Shown here one piece after another: positions 27,475 to 36,625 of a stretch of 64,000 bases of DNA. Each line of letters starts with the position of its first letter. The stretch's first letter is position 1. The stretch is from Nitrosomonas sp. HPC101 (GTDB lineage Bacteria > Pseudomonadota > Gammaproteobacteria > Burkholderiales > Nitrosomonadaceae), in contig NZ_QRCC01000001.1 in NCBI RefSeq assembly GCF_009833125.1, positions 248,001 through 312,000 of the forward strand, in the 5' to 3' direction. The translations under genes were made by a program, and so were the position numbers. Under the pieces are notes generated by a model that saw only the letters and a list, made by a program, of their open reading frames with translations, did no database searches and was not told where the DNA came from.

Positions 27475-28992
27475 ATGAAATTTCACTACCTTCTCATCAT
27501 TGTGCCCTTGCTGTTTCCAGCCCATATATTTGGGCAGGAGCTGCCCGATTTGGGGGATATTTCACAAGCCACGGTAACACCTCATCAGGAACGGCAAATC
27601 GGAATACAAATCATGCGCGAAATCCGTGCAGATTCCAGTTATCTGGACGATCCTGAGATTGCCGATTATCTGAGCCGACTGGGCTACCGGCTGATTTCCG
27701 CTGCCGGCCAGACACATCTGGACAATTCGTTCGAATTTTTTGCCATTGATGATTCCTCAATCAATGCGTTCGCGCTCCCCGGTGGATTCGTAGGGTTTCA
27801 CAGCGGACTGATCACCGCTGCGCAAAACGAATCCGAGCTGGCGGGTGTCATGGCGCACGAAATCGCGCACGTCACCCAAAAGCATCTGGCCAGAATGATC
27901 TCCGGGAGCTCGTATCTGGGCATCCTCGGCTCGATCGCAGCACTGGCCATCGCGATCCTGGCTTCGCGTTCCAATCCCCAGGCCGGCCAGGCAGTCCTGG
28001 CTACCGCCCAGGCCAGCGCCATCCAGTCCCAATTGAACTTCACCCGTAAACATGAGAAGGAAGCGGATCGCGTCGGATTCAGCATGCTCGTCAAGGCAGG
28101 GTTCGATCCGCACGGCATGTCATCTTTCTTTGAACGGATGCAGCACGCCAGCCGCTACCATGAAAATGGCATCCCTTCGTATCTTATGACTCACCCGGTT
28201 ACGCATGAACGCATCGCCGACATTCAGAACCGTACCCGGGAGCTAGGCTATCGACAAGTTCCGGACAGCTTAGAATTTCATCTGGTACGCGCCAAAATTC
28301 GTGCCTTCCGGGGCAATCCGGCTTCGATTGCCGGTGAATTCAGGGCACGTTTGCAGGATAAACGCTACATCAACGAAATTGCCGAACGATATGGCCTGAT
28401 TCAGGCTTTATTACGCGCCAGACAATTCAAACAGGCCGATGAAGAATTAAACATACTTTACCGGATCATCCAGTCCGATTCTTCTGCGAAATCCCTGAAG
28501 GATCATCCCCTGGGAAAACCTGTCCAGGTAGAAGTTGATTATCTGCAATCCGCTGCCATGATCGAGACACTTGCTGCACGTGTTAAACTTGCTGGCGGAC
28601 AGGTCGATGATGCCTTCAAATTGTACCAGGCTGCACTACAATCCTTTCCACATTACCGCGCACTGGTTTACGACTATGCCGATGCGCTGCTGAAGCACAA
28701 GGATGCACAAACTGCACTGAATTTCATCGACGGACAATCCCGCTTCATTCACGATGACATCCGGCTTTATCGACTGACAGCACAATGTCATGCTGCGTTG
28801 GGAAACGCCCTGCTGCAACACCAGGCGGAGGCCGAAGCACTGATCCGCGAAGGCAATCTCCGGGCGGCAATAGAACAGCTCCAGATCGCGCTGCGTCACA
28901 AGCATGATAATTTTTACCAGCTATCCAGCGTGGAAGCTCGCCTGAGCCAAATCAAAGAACTTGTATCTTCTTCTGAAGAAAAGAACAAATAA
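27475..28992 (+). CDS. Periplasmic M48 metallopeptidase with TPR repeats (BepA type)
   Basis: A 505-residue protein with an N-terminal signal peptide (about residues 1-21, ending before QELPDLG), an M48 peptidase domain with HEIAH near residue 125 and a downstream Glu in RKHEKEADRVGF, and a C-terminal helical TPR-like half (about 300-500). This architecture is BepA/YfgC, which cares for outer-membrane proteins such as LptD. The start at 27475 gives a clean signal peptide; the frame is open further upstream into nadE but that is not credible. Confidence 0.9.
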   Translation: MKFHYLLIIVPLLFPAHIFGQELPDLGDISQATVTPHQERQIGIQIMREIRADSSYLDDPEIADYLSRLGYRLISAAGQTHLDNSFEFFAIDDSSINAFALPGGFVGFHSGLITAAQNESELAGVMAHEIAHVTQKHLARMISGSSYLGILGSIAALAIAILASRSNPQAGQAVLATAQASAIQSQLNFTRKHEKEADRVGFSMLVKAGFDPHGMSSFFERMQHASRYHENGIPSYLMTHPVTHERIADIQNRTRELGYRQVPDSLEFHLVRAKIRAFRGNPASIAGEFRARLQDKRYINEIAERYGLIQALLRARQFKQADEELNILYRIIQSDSSAKSLKDHPLGKPVQVEVDYLQSAAMIETLAARVKLAGGQVDDAFKLYQAALQSFPHYRALVYDYADALLKHKDAQTALNFIDGQSRFIHDDIRLYRLTAQCHAALGNALLQHQAEAEALIREGNLRAAIEQLQIALRHKHDNFYQLSSVEARLSQIKELVSSSEEKNK

Positions 28993-29072
28993 GTCTATCC
29001 AATGGCTTTCATCTTCTGCTAAAACGCTTCTACCCGGGATCTTCTGAATAAGCGCTGGCATGGTAGTCAGCG

Positions 29073-29103
29073 CAATACAGACCGTTTTGCAGAGGGCTCT
29101 AAA
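29073..29103. repeat. Fragment resembling the end of the MITE-like element
   Basis: The stretch around CAGACCGTTTTGCAGAGG at 29078-29096 resembles the terminal sequence of the repeats at 2819-2963 and 52539-52682 (for example CAGATCGTTTTGCAAAGAC at 52658-52676). No inner hairpin or second end was found nearby, so it could be a remnant end. It lies in the gap upstream of macA. Confidence 0.35.
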
Positions 29104-29136
29104 ACTCAGCTACTTGACATTTCTCATATTGCGTCT

Positions 29137-30285
29137 ATGTTCAGCTCACGCGTAAGAATCATCCTTTTCCTGATAATCCTGCCAGCCATCGTACTCTACG
29201 GATATTTTTCACTCCGGAACGAATCCGGCAAGATGCACTACAAAACACACGCAGTTGATCACGGAGATATTGCGCGCACGATTTCTGCCAACGGCACGCT
29301 CACTCCGCTGGAATTGGTTGATGTGGGCACACAAATTTCCGGCAGAGTGATCCAGCTGTTTGCAGACTTCAATGATCTGGTAAAAACCGGCCAGATCCTG
29401 GCAAAGCTGGATCCCGCACTGCTTGATGCACAGCTACAACAATCCAAGGCCAATCTGAAAAGTGCACAGACTGCGTTATCGGTCGCTATTAACAAGGCCA
29501 GACGCAGCCGTGACCTGGTTGAGAAAGGCTTCATCTCAAGAGAGGCAATGGATGATGCACAAGAACTGCTCGACTCGGCACAGGCGCAGGTTGTCGTCAA
29601 CCAGGCGCAGATTGACCGCGACCGTACCAATCTGGATTACAGCATCATCCGTTCACCTGTTTCTGGCGTTGTCATTGCCCGTAACGTCAATATCGGGCAA
29701 ACCGTCGCCGCCAATTTTCAGACACCTATTCTGTTTCAGATTGCACGTGATCTGAAACAAATGCAAATCGAGATCAGTGTAGTAGAAGCAGATATCGGCC
29801 AGATTCATGACGGCCAGTCCATGGTATTCACAGTAGATGCTTTTCAGGATCGTGAATTTCCCGCTGTAGTCAAACAGATACGGCTCAATCCCACCATCCA
29901 GGAAAACGTGGTGACTTACAGTGTTATTGCAACTGTTATCAATGAAGATGGCAGCCTGCTACCCGGCATGACCGCCAATGTACGTTTTATTGTCAACGAA
30001 AAATCCGGTGTGCTGCGCGTACCCAACGCTGCCCTGCGTTACAGACCCAGCCGGAAGGAATTCTCCGGAACCACCGAAACACAACTGCTTGGCCAGCGGC
30101 TGCTCTACCAGCTGAAAAATAACCGCCCGCTGCCGGTCAAAGTGATCACTGGCATTACAGATGGCAGCTTTACTGAAATTCTTTCAGGTGAACTCAAGGT
30201 CAATGATGAACTGATCATCGAGGAAACCAACAGCAACAAACAGGATAAACCAGGTGCCAGCAATTTCAGATTCAGAATGTTCTGA
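29137..30285 (+). CDS. macA: MacA-like periplasmic adaptor (HlyD family)
   Basis: A 382-residue membrane fusion protein with one N-terminal membrane segment (about residues 7-25), lipoyl-like halves around a coiled-coil hairpin (about 95-165) and beta-barrel and membrane-proximal domains. The lipoyl motif includes VDVGTQISGRV and SPVSGVVIARNV. It links an inner-membrane ABC exporter to a TolC-like channel. Three exporter genes follow in the same direction, starting 10 bases after its stop. Substrates of such systems range from macrolides to peptides and cannot be told here. Confidence 0.88.
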   Translation: MFSSRVRIILFLIILPAIVLYGYFSLRNESGKMHYKTHAVDHGDIARTISANGTLTPLELVDVGTQISGRVIQLFADFNDLVKTGQILAKLDPALLDAQLQQSKANLKSAQTALSVAINKARRSRDLVEKGFISREAMDDAQELLDSAQAQVVVNQAQIDRDRTNLDYSIIRSPVSGVVIARNVNIGQTVAANFQTPILFQIARDLKQMQIEISVVEADIGQIHDGQSMVFTVDAFQDREFPAVVKQIRLNPTIQENVVTYSVIATVINEDGSLLPGMTANVRFIVNEKSGVLRVPNAALRYRPSRKEFSGTTETQLLGQRLLYQLKNNRPLPVKVITGITDGSFTEILSGELKVNDELIIEETNSNKQDKPGASNFRFRMF

Positions 30286-30295
30286 TAAATCAGCA

Positions 30296-31051
30296 ATGAC
30301 GTTTTCAGATAATCCTCACCCTGTCGCAGGTGAACCATTAGTAGAGGTGGAAAATCTCTGCAAAATCTATCACTTTGGGAATCCCAGCGATTCTTCCCCC
30401 AGCCTGCAGGTGTTATTTGATATCAACCTGACGATACGGCGGGGAGAATTTGTAGCAGTCATGGGACATTCCGGCTCCGGAAAATCTACGTTAATGAATA
30501 TACTCGGCTGCCTGGATACTCCCAGCCGTGGTCGCTACTGGCTGGCGGGACATGATGTCTCGACTCTTTCCAGCAATCAACTGGCCAGCGTGCGCAACCG
30601 GTTAATCGGTTTTGTTTTTCAGGGATTCAATCTGCTCAGACGCATGTCTGCACTGGATAATGTGGCCATCCCGTTACTATACGCCGGCTATAGCCGCGCT
30701 GAAAGCCGCGAACGGGCGATGTCGCTGCTGCAACAAACCGGGCTTGGCAATTTTGTCACGCACCAGCCCAGCCAGCTTTCCGGCGGACAGCAACAACGTG
30801 TTGCCATCAGCCGTGCTCTGATCAACCAGCCGCAGCTCATCCTTGCCGATGAGCCTACTGGCAACCTAGATACGCAAACCAGCTATGAAATTATGCAATT
30901 GTTTGATCGCCTCAACCGTGAAGAGGGCATTACCATCATTATTGTTACCCATGAAGAAGATATTGCCGCCTGGACGCATCGTCTGATCCGGCTCAAGGAT
31001 GGTCGTATTATTGAAGATCATCCGATTGAAAAACCCGCTACCGCCCCATGA
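30296..31051 (+). CDS. MacB-type ABC exporter, ATP-binding subunit
   Basis: A 251-residue ABC ATPase of the LolD/MacB group: Walker [10 protein letters not shown] near residues 53-61, signature [15 protein letters not shown] near 158, Walker [14 protein letters not shown] near 180. E. coli MacB carries ATPase and permease in one chain; here the ATPase is separate. The chosen start at 30296 avoids overlap with macA. Its stop overlaps the next permease by four bases (ATGA), indicating coupled translation. Confidence 0.9.
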   Translation: MTFSDNPHPVAGEPLVEVENLCKIYHFGNPSDSSPSLQVLFDINLTIRRGEFVAVMGHSGSGKSTLMNILGCLDTPSRGRYWLAGHDVSTLSSNQLASVRNRLIGFVFQGFNLLRRMSALDNVAIPLLYAGYSRAESRERAMSLLQQTGLGNFVTHQPSQLSGGQQQRVAISRALINQPQLILADEPTGNLDTQTSYEIMQLFDRLNREEGITIIIVTHEEDIAAWTHRLIRLKDGRIIEDHPIEKPATAP

Positions 31052-32271
31052 ATTTACTGACCATCATCGGTGAAGCCACGCGGGCACTGCGGACCAACCA
31101 CCTGCGCACCGCACTCACCATGCTTGGCATGATCATCGGCGTAGCGGCAGTGGTACTCATGCTTGCCATAGGACAAGGTGCACAAACCAGCATCAACAGT
31201 GCCATTGCCTCGATGGGCAGTCATCTGCTGATTGTCATGCCGGGAGCGACCTCTTCCGGCGGCGTACGCTGGGGTATCGGCAGCGTCAAAACACTGACAG
31301 TTCAGGATGCGCAAGCCATTGCAGAACTCCCCATGATCGATGCAACCGCCCCGGTTATTTCGGGTGCAGCACAGCTCAACTACAGTGCAAATAACTGGAG
31401 CACCATATTGACAGGCGTCACACCGGATTATTTTTCCATTAACAACTGGGAAATTGCCAGTGGCACAATCTTTTCCGAAGGGGATCTGCGCTCCGGCGCG
31501 CGCGTGGCCATTCTGGGACAAATCACCGCAGACAGCCTGTTTGGTAACGAGGATCCAACAGGAAAAATCATCCGGATCACAAACCGACCATTCACGGTTG
31601 TCGGCGTGCTCGCGCCCAAGGGTCAGAGCCTGAGCGGACGCGACCAGGATGACAATGTATTTATTCCGCTCACCACCGCGCAGAGACAGGTCATTGGCAG
31701 TCAGTTTCCCGACTCCATCAATTTCATGACAGTCCGGGCAAAATCCGAGGACAGCATGGAAGCAGCCGAGGCAGAGATCACCCATCTGCTTCGCCAGCGT
31801 CACCGCATCAGCAACCACATGGAAAATGATTTTACCGTTCGCAATCTGACCGCACTGGCCTCTGTGGCAAGCAGTACAGCCAAAATCATGGGCTGGATGC
31901 TGGGCGCAATCGCATCAGTCTCGCTACTGGTAGGTGGAATCGGTATCATGAACATCATGCTGGTATCCGTCACGGAACGTACCCGTGAAATTGGTATACG
32001 CATGGCCATCGGGGCGAATCAGCGCATGATCCTTACCCAGTTCTTGCTGGAATCCCTGATGATCTGCATTCTGGGCGGGCTCACCGGCATTGCCCTGGGA
32101 ATCGGAGGTGCATGGCTGGCCAGCCAGATTGCCGGAATCGAGGTAGTCATCACACTCGGCACCATTGCTCTCGCCTTCTCGTTTGCCTTCATCACGGGTA
32201 TTTTCTTCGGGCTGTACCCCGCCCGGAAAGCTGCCGCACTCAAACCTGTGGAAGCCTTGCGTCACGAATAA
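31048..32271 (+). CDS. MacB-type permease (first)
   Basis: A 407-residue FtsX/MacB-family permease with four membrane segments (about residues 20-42, 283-307, 335-358, 370-395) and a large periplasmic domain between the first and second. It includes the MacB-like GGIGIMNIMLVSVTERTREIGIRMA segment that couples to the ATPase (split here as GGIGIMNIMLVSV and TERTREIGIRMA). It is cotranscribed with the ATPase and a second, diverged permease, so the exporter is probably a permease heterodimer. Confidence 0.9.
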   Translation: MNLLTIIGEATRALRTNHLRTALTMLGMIIGVAAVVLMLAIGQGAQTSINSAIASMGSHLLIVMPGATSSGGVRWGIGSVKTLTVQDAQAIAELPMIDATAPVISGAAQLNYSANNWSTILTGVTPDYFSINNWEIASGTIFSEGDLRSGARVAILGQITADSLFGNEDPTGKIIRITNRPFTVVGVLAPKGQSLSGRDQDDNVFIPLTTAQRQVIGSQFPDSINFMTVRAKSEDSMEAAEAEITHLLRQRHRISNHMENDFTVRNLTALASVASSTAKIMGWMLGAIASVSLLVGGIGIMNIMLVSVTERTREIGIRMAIGANQRMILTQFLLESLMICILGGLTGIALGIGGAWLASQIAGIEVVITLGTIALAFSFAFITGIFFGLYPARKAAALKPVEALRHE

Positions 32272-32363
32272 CCCAGTATTCCATCCGGTTTAAAAACAGA
32301 GATCTGTGGCTTGCTTCTCGATCGCGATACAATCCCGATCATTCACTCACTGCAATTTCAAGA

Positions 32364-33563
32364 ATGAACTTCGCCGAATCACTGAAATTTGCACTGCGCG
32401 CGCTGACAGCCTACCGGACACGCACCTTGCTGTCTGCATCCGGCATTGCCATCGGTATTGCCGCCGTGATCCTGCTGACGTCGATCGGTGCGGGTATCCA
32501 GCGTTTCGTGCTATCCGAATTCACCCAGTTCGGCACCAACATTGTCAACATTACACCCGGAAAAACGCGTACACGCGGTGCTTCAACCGGATCAATCGGC
32601 AGCGTACGTCTGTTGACAATCGAAGATTCACTCGCACTTAAATCATCCCGTCATGCGGTCTACACCAATGCAACCGTCACAGGAAATGCAGAAGTGCGCG
32701 GTAACGGCCGCAGCCGGCGTGTCACCGTCTATGGCCAGGGACCGGATTTTGACCGGGCATTCAATATGCACACCGCTATCGGGCAATTCCTGCCGGCGGA
32801 TGATCCGCGCAATCCACGCGCATTTGCCGTGCTCGGAGCAAAAGTGCACAAGGAGCTGTACGGCAGTACCAATCCGCTTGGCTCGGTACTGCAGGTCGGC
32901 GGTTCGCGTTTCCGTATCATCGGTGTCATGGCCTCCAAGGGCCAGGTGCTGGGTTTCGATCTGGATGATACGGTATATATTCCCACTGCCCGGGCACTGG
33001 AGGTCTTCAACCGGGAAGGCGTGATGGAAGTCCAGGTAGTCTATCCACCCGCTACACCACTGGATGAGGTGATGAAAGACATCAAACGTATCATGGTTGA
33101 GCGGCACGGGCGCGAGGATTTTACGATTACACCCCAACAACAGATGCTCAGTACCTTGTCCACTGTGCTGAATGTACTCACCTTTGCCGTCGCGGTACTG
33201 GGAGGAATTTCATTGCTAGTGGGTGCGGTAGGAATGATTACGCTGATGCATATCACTGTCACAGAACGAATGGCCGAAATCGGATTGCTGAATGCCCTGG
33301 GAGCAACACCCATGCGTATCCGCATTCTATTTCTGCTGGAATCAACGATATTGTCAACGCTGGGTGGCGTGGTCGGATTGCTGACAGGATCCGGTATCGC
33401 GGGATTACTGGGAATACTAGCTCGCGATTTGCCCGTCAGCATCCCGTGGCACTATATTATCGCAGCACTGCTCCTGTCCGGAGTCATCGGGCTGGCGGCG
33501 GGCGTTATTCCCGCCATACGTGCAGCCCGTCTCAATCCGGTAGATGCTTTACGTGCAGAATAA
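32364..33563 (+). CDS. MacB-type permease (second)
   Basis: A 399-residue FtsX/MacB-family permease with the same topology as the preceding gene but clearly different sequence, including GAVGMITLMHITVTERMAEI near residue 280. The start at 32364 gives the family N-terminus (MNFAESLKFALRALT); a longer frame to 32112 overlaps the preceding gene. It begins about 90 bases after the first permease. Together with macA and the ATPase it completes a four-gene export operon. Confidence 0.88.
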   Translation: MNFAESLKFALRALTAYRTRTLLSASGIAIGIAAVILLTSIGAGIQRFVLSEFTQFGTNIVNITPGKTRTRGASTGSIGSVRLLTIEDSLALKSSRHAVYTNATVTGNAEVRGNGRSRRVTVYGQGPDFDRAFNMHTAIGQFLPADDPRNPRAFAVLGAKVHKELYGSTNPLGSVLQVGGSRFRIIGVMASKGQVLGFDLDDTVYIPTARALEVFNREGVMEVQVVYPPATPLDEVMKDIKRIMVERHGREDFTITPQQQMLSTLSTVLNVLTFAVAVLGGISLLVGAVGMITLMHITVTERMAEIGLLNALGATPMRIRILFLLESTILSTLGGVVGLLTGSGIAGLLGILARDLPVSIPWHYIIAALLLSGVIGLAAGVIPAIRAARLNPVDALRAE

Positions 33564-33579
33564 CAAGTCCAGCTGTTTT

Positions 33580-34104
33580 TCAGTGCCCTTTTACGTAATC
33601 CACCAGCTTCTGGAAAGAAAACAGATTATCCTGCTTCTGCAATGGATTATGGCATTGTGCACAACTCAGATCGTTATCCTTGGCCTTGCCTTCCGGATCA
33701 TATAACGCAAATCCCCAGTTACCGGAGCGATCCTCGGCCTTAAAGGCTGCATCCCAATCTGCTTTCTTTTCCATGACGGCTACAGCCGCCAGTTTATCGA
33801 TGACGAACAAACCATCTTCACCGGACTGGATTTTACCTTCGGCATCTTTCTTGGGCGCATAGATTTCCATGATCACAATCGAACCGGGAGCCGCCTCTTC
33901 ACCCTGTTTGTAGCTATCCACAGCAACCTCGTTTGCATAAAACTTCGCCAGCTGTGTCTGATTGGCCCGATTGGCCGTGTCATACTGCGAAAAAGTCTGC
34001 GTATAATTTTCCGGAAATTTGACAAATTCCGGGTTTCCACCACCAAATGCATGGAACGATAGCGTTAAACCAACCAGCGCAGACAAACCTAAACTCGATT
34101 TCAT
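33580..34104 (-). CDS. Cytochrome P460-family c-type cytochrome
   Basis: A 174-residue periplasmic protein with a signal peptide (about residues 1-20), the P460-family fold and a single heme motif CAQCH at 148-152. P460 of Nitrosomonas oxidises hydroxylamine through a heme cross-linked to a lysine. Aligned by eye to the P460 sequence as I recall it, that lysine position is Met79 here (APGSIVIMEIY), so this may be a non-cross-linked relative such as cytochrome c'-beta, which binds NO. The start at 34104 has an AAGGAGAG upstream. Convergent with the exporter operon (16 bases). Confidence 0.85.
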   Translation of the reverse strand: MKSSLGLSALVGLTLSFHAFGGGNPEFVKFPENYTQTFSQYDTANRANQTQLAKFYANEVAVDSYKQGEEAAPGSIVIMEIYAPKKDAEGKIQSGEDGLFVIDKLAAVAVMEKKADWDAAFKAEDRSGNWGFALYDPEGKAKDNDLSCAQCHNPLQKQDNLFSFQKLVDYVKGH

Positions 34105-34544
34105 TTTTTCTCTCCTTTTAAGAATCATCCTGCAAGCAGACCATCAGCAAACATAATCCGCCTTGCTTTTGAGTGGAAAACGAAACATGCGCGAAAAACA
34201 CATATGAATTCCACTGACATTATCCCAAATAATCATCGGGGATGGGACACCTATGGACGCCGAACAAGCGATAAATAATGAATTGGCAGTGATTATCCTG
34301 GAAACCACAGCTGAATGCACTCTGTGTCGAGTTGGCCCGAGGAACTTCCCCCGAACCACTCACAGAACCGTACATAACACTTAGCGTACAAGACAAACTG
34401 GCCTTTGTCCAAAGGCAACGTCCTGGTCATCGTCACATTCGCTATTCCATCCGTTATAACTATCTGCTGGATAACCCTGTTGAGGTATTACCTGACCCAA
34501 GATTAAAAACATTTGTTCTGCCAAATATCTGATTGACAACAGCT
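34105..34544. other. Intergenic region with group II intron-like fragment
   Basis: About 440 bases between the P460-like gene and the cytochrome c pair. The promoter of the P460-like gene should lie at its left end. On the minus strand, 34340-34400 contains AAGTGTTATGTACGGTTCTG and a following G-rich run, which resembles the 3' half of group II intron domain V and the intron end. No reverse transcriptase gene is present. A 66-residue frame at 34332-34532 on the + strand is probably just this fragment read antisense. Confidence 0.4.
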
Positions 34545-35822
34545 TCAAAACTCATTCCCCCGGCTGGCGTCAACCTCTTCCGGACTGACCAGGCTGCCTA
34601 AATTTCCCCAGGTATTACGGATATAGGAAACCACCCAGGCAATTTCATTATCACGAATGATGTGCTGAAAAGGGGGCATGCCATAAGGACGCGGATTACC
34701 CGCCGTAACTGGAGGAAATCCTCCATACAGCACGCTGCGGATAGTATTGTGCGATGAGGTCATCGTAACATTGCGATTGCCCGCCAACGGTGGATAAATG
34801 CCTGGCACGCCCTCTCCTGATTTTCCATGACACTCCTGACAATGTTTTTCATACACGGGTTTCCCCAGTGCCAGGTATTTGCTGACGCGCTCCGGCATGG
34901 GCGAGGTTTTTTTAGGTGCTTCCTCACCACGCTTTTCACCCAGAGATTGCAGATAAACTGCCATGGCACGCATATCCTCCTTTGACAGATATTGCAGGCT
35001 TTGCCGGACAATCGTTGCCATCGGACCGGAAGTCACTGCATGATCAGTCACCCCGGTGGAAAGCAGTTTGGCAATCTCATCGACCGACCACTCTCCCATC
35101 CCGGCTTCCCGAGGAGAAATCAGTGATGGCGCATACCAGTAAGTGCCCATGATTTCGCCCCCCGCCAGTTTGTCATCCTGGCTTGCTCCCCATACGTTGC
35201 GAGGCGTATGGCAGGCATTACAGTGCCCCAACCCCTGCACCAGATAGTTGCCTCGATTCCATTCATCGCTTTGGGAACCGTCCGGTTCGTAGACACCTTC
35301 CTTGAAATACCAGGTGCGCCAGAGAAACAAGAGAAACTGGTTATCGTAAGGAGCGCTGATTTTATGCGGTGGATTGCTCTGCGCAATGGGTGACAATGAA
35401 CGCAAATAGGCAAAAATTGCATCAGCATCCTGGCGCGTAACCTTCGTATATTCGGTATAGGGAAAAACCGGATACAGATAGCTGCCATCCCTGCCTTTGC
35501 CATAATGGAGCGCCTGCCAGAAATCTTCTTCACCCCAGCGACCAATACCTGTTTCATTATCCGGCGTAATGTTTGGAGAGACAAATTCTCCAAAAGGAGT
35601 TTTCAGCACCCGCCCACCGGCATAAGGTTTCCCTCCTCGGGTGGTATGACATCCCATGCAGTTGCCGGCACGCGCAAGATACGCTCCCCGTTGCGCCTGT
35701 TCTGTATCCGGATCTGCCGGAGGTTGACTGGCTGCGATAGACGATAGCGGCAGCAATGCGCTTGCTGCAAAAACTGCAATTTGTCGTTTCCCGACAAACT
35801 TGAATTTATTGGATGATTTCAT
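34545..35822 (-). CDS. Triheme cytochrome c (membrane dehydrogenase subunit type)
   Basis: A 425-residue secreted protein with three heme motifs: CMGCH at 55-59, CNACH at 201-205 and CQECH at 328-332. A signal peptide covers about residues 1-31. The arrangement matches the triheme cytochrome subunits of alcohol and gluconate dehydrogenases, but no dehydrogenase large subunit is encoded nearby. It is likely a periplasmic electron carrier between an unknown donor and the respiratory chain. The start at 35822 has GGGAGGG upstream and overlaps the preceding cytochrome stop (ATGA). Confidence 0.9.
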   Translation of the reverse strand: MKSSNKFKFVGKRQIAVFAASALLPLSSIAASQPPADPDTEQAQRGAYLARAGNCMGCHTTRGGKPYAGGRVLKTPFGEFVSPNITPDNETGIGRWGEEDFWQALHYGKGRDGSYLYPVFPYTEYTKVTRQDADAIFAYLRSLSPIAQSNPPHKISAPYDNQFLLFLWRTWYFKEGVYEPDGSQSDEWNRGNYLVQGLGHCNACHTPRNVWGASQDDKLAGGEIMGTYWYAPSLISPREAGMGEWSVDEIAKLLSTGVTDHAVTSGPMATIVRQSLQYLSKEDMRAMAVYLQSLGEKRGEEAPKKTSPMPERVSKYLALGKPVYEKHCQECHGKSGEGVPGIYPPLAGNRNVTMTSSHNTIRSVLYGGFPPVTAGNPRPYGMPPFQHIIRDNEIAWVVSYIRNTWGNLGSLVSPEEVDASRGNEF

Positions 35823-36538
35823 TGAGTGAATCCCTCCCCGGACAAAATGGTATGACAACGCTGAGCAAGCTCCGGAGCCAGTTTTTCCGCTTCTGCAGGT
35901 TCACCTGTTACCGGCTGAGTAGGCAACCACATAGCCAGCGCATTGACTTCCTCCTGTGTCATCTTTTTGGCTATTTCAGACATACAATCCGGTGTTTGCC
36001 CGCGCATGACTCCACCATTACGCCAGCCGCCAAACTGAGCCGCCAGATAGGCATGCGGCAGACCCAGTAAACTTGGAATAAAGGGTTTCGTCCCTGTCAG
36101 TGCCTGGCCGTGACAAGCGCTACAAGCGGGAATGTCGCGGTCAGGATCACCCGAATGAATCAGCGTTTCTACTGCCTGTGTTTCCTCAGGTGACAGTGCA
36201 ATCGCCGCCGGTTCCGGATAAGGGTATTTCAGGGAGGAGAAATAATGAGCGATTTCGAGCAGATACTCATCTGACAGGTTTTCCAGCAGAATTGCCATAG
36301 CCTGGTAGTACCGTCGTCCATCGCGAAAATTGCGTAACTGATTGAACAGATAACCAGCCGGCTTGCCCGCAATTCGCGGGTAATACGCATCTCGCCCTGC
36401 CCTGTCTTCATCACCATGGCAAATCGTACAGGGTTTTACACGCTGCTCCAGCGTATCGGATATCCGGGATGGTGCCAATTCCTGCGCATTGGCCAGACCA
36501 GAAGCTATCCACAGCAGGATAAAAATAATAAATTTCAT
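35819..36538 (-). CDS. Diheme cytochrome c (c4 type)
   Basis: A 239-residue secreted cytochrome with signal peptide (about residues 1-18) and two heme motifs, CTICH at 37-41 and CSACH at 139-143, in two similar halves as in cytochrome c4. Probable axial methionines lie in each half. C4 cytochromes pass electrons to terminal oxidases. It is the first gene of a two-gene operon, its stop overlapping the start of the triheme cytochrome, so the two very likely work together. Confidence 0.9.
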   Translation of the reverse strand: MKFIIFILLWIASGLANAQELAPSRISDTLEQRVKPCTICHGDEDRAGRDAYYPRIAGKPAGYLFNQLRNFRDGRRYYQAMAILLENLSDEYLLEIAHYFSSLKYPYPEPAAIALSPEETQAVETLIHSGDPDRDIPACSACHGQALTGTKPFIPSLLGLPHAYLAAQFGGWRNGGVMRGQTPDCMSEIAKKMTQEEVNALAMWLPTQPVTGEPAEAEKLAPELAQRCHTILSGEGFTQ

Positions 36539-36625
36539 TTACACTCAACCAATAAAAATAATCAGAAAGATTTGTACAATGAACGCTTTACCAAATTCCC
36601 ATATGGAAATTCACATAAAAACACA

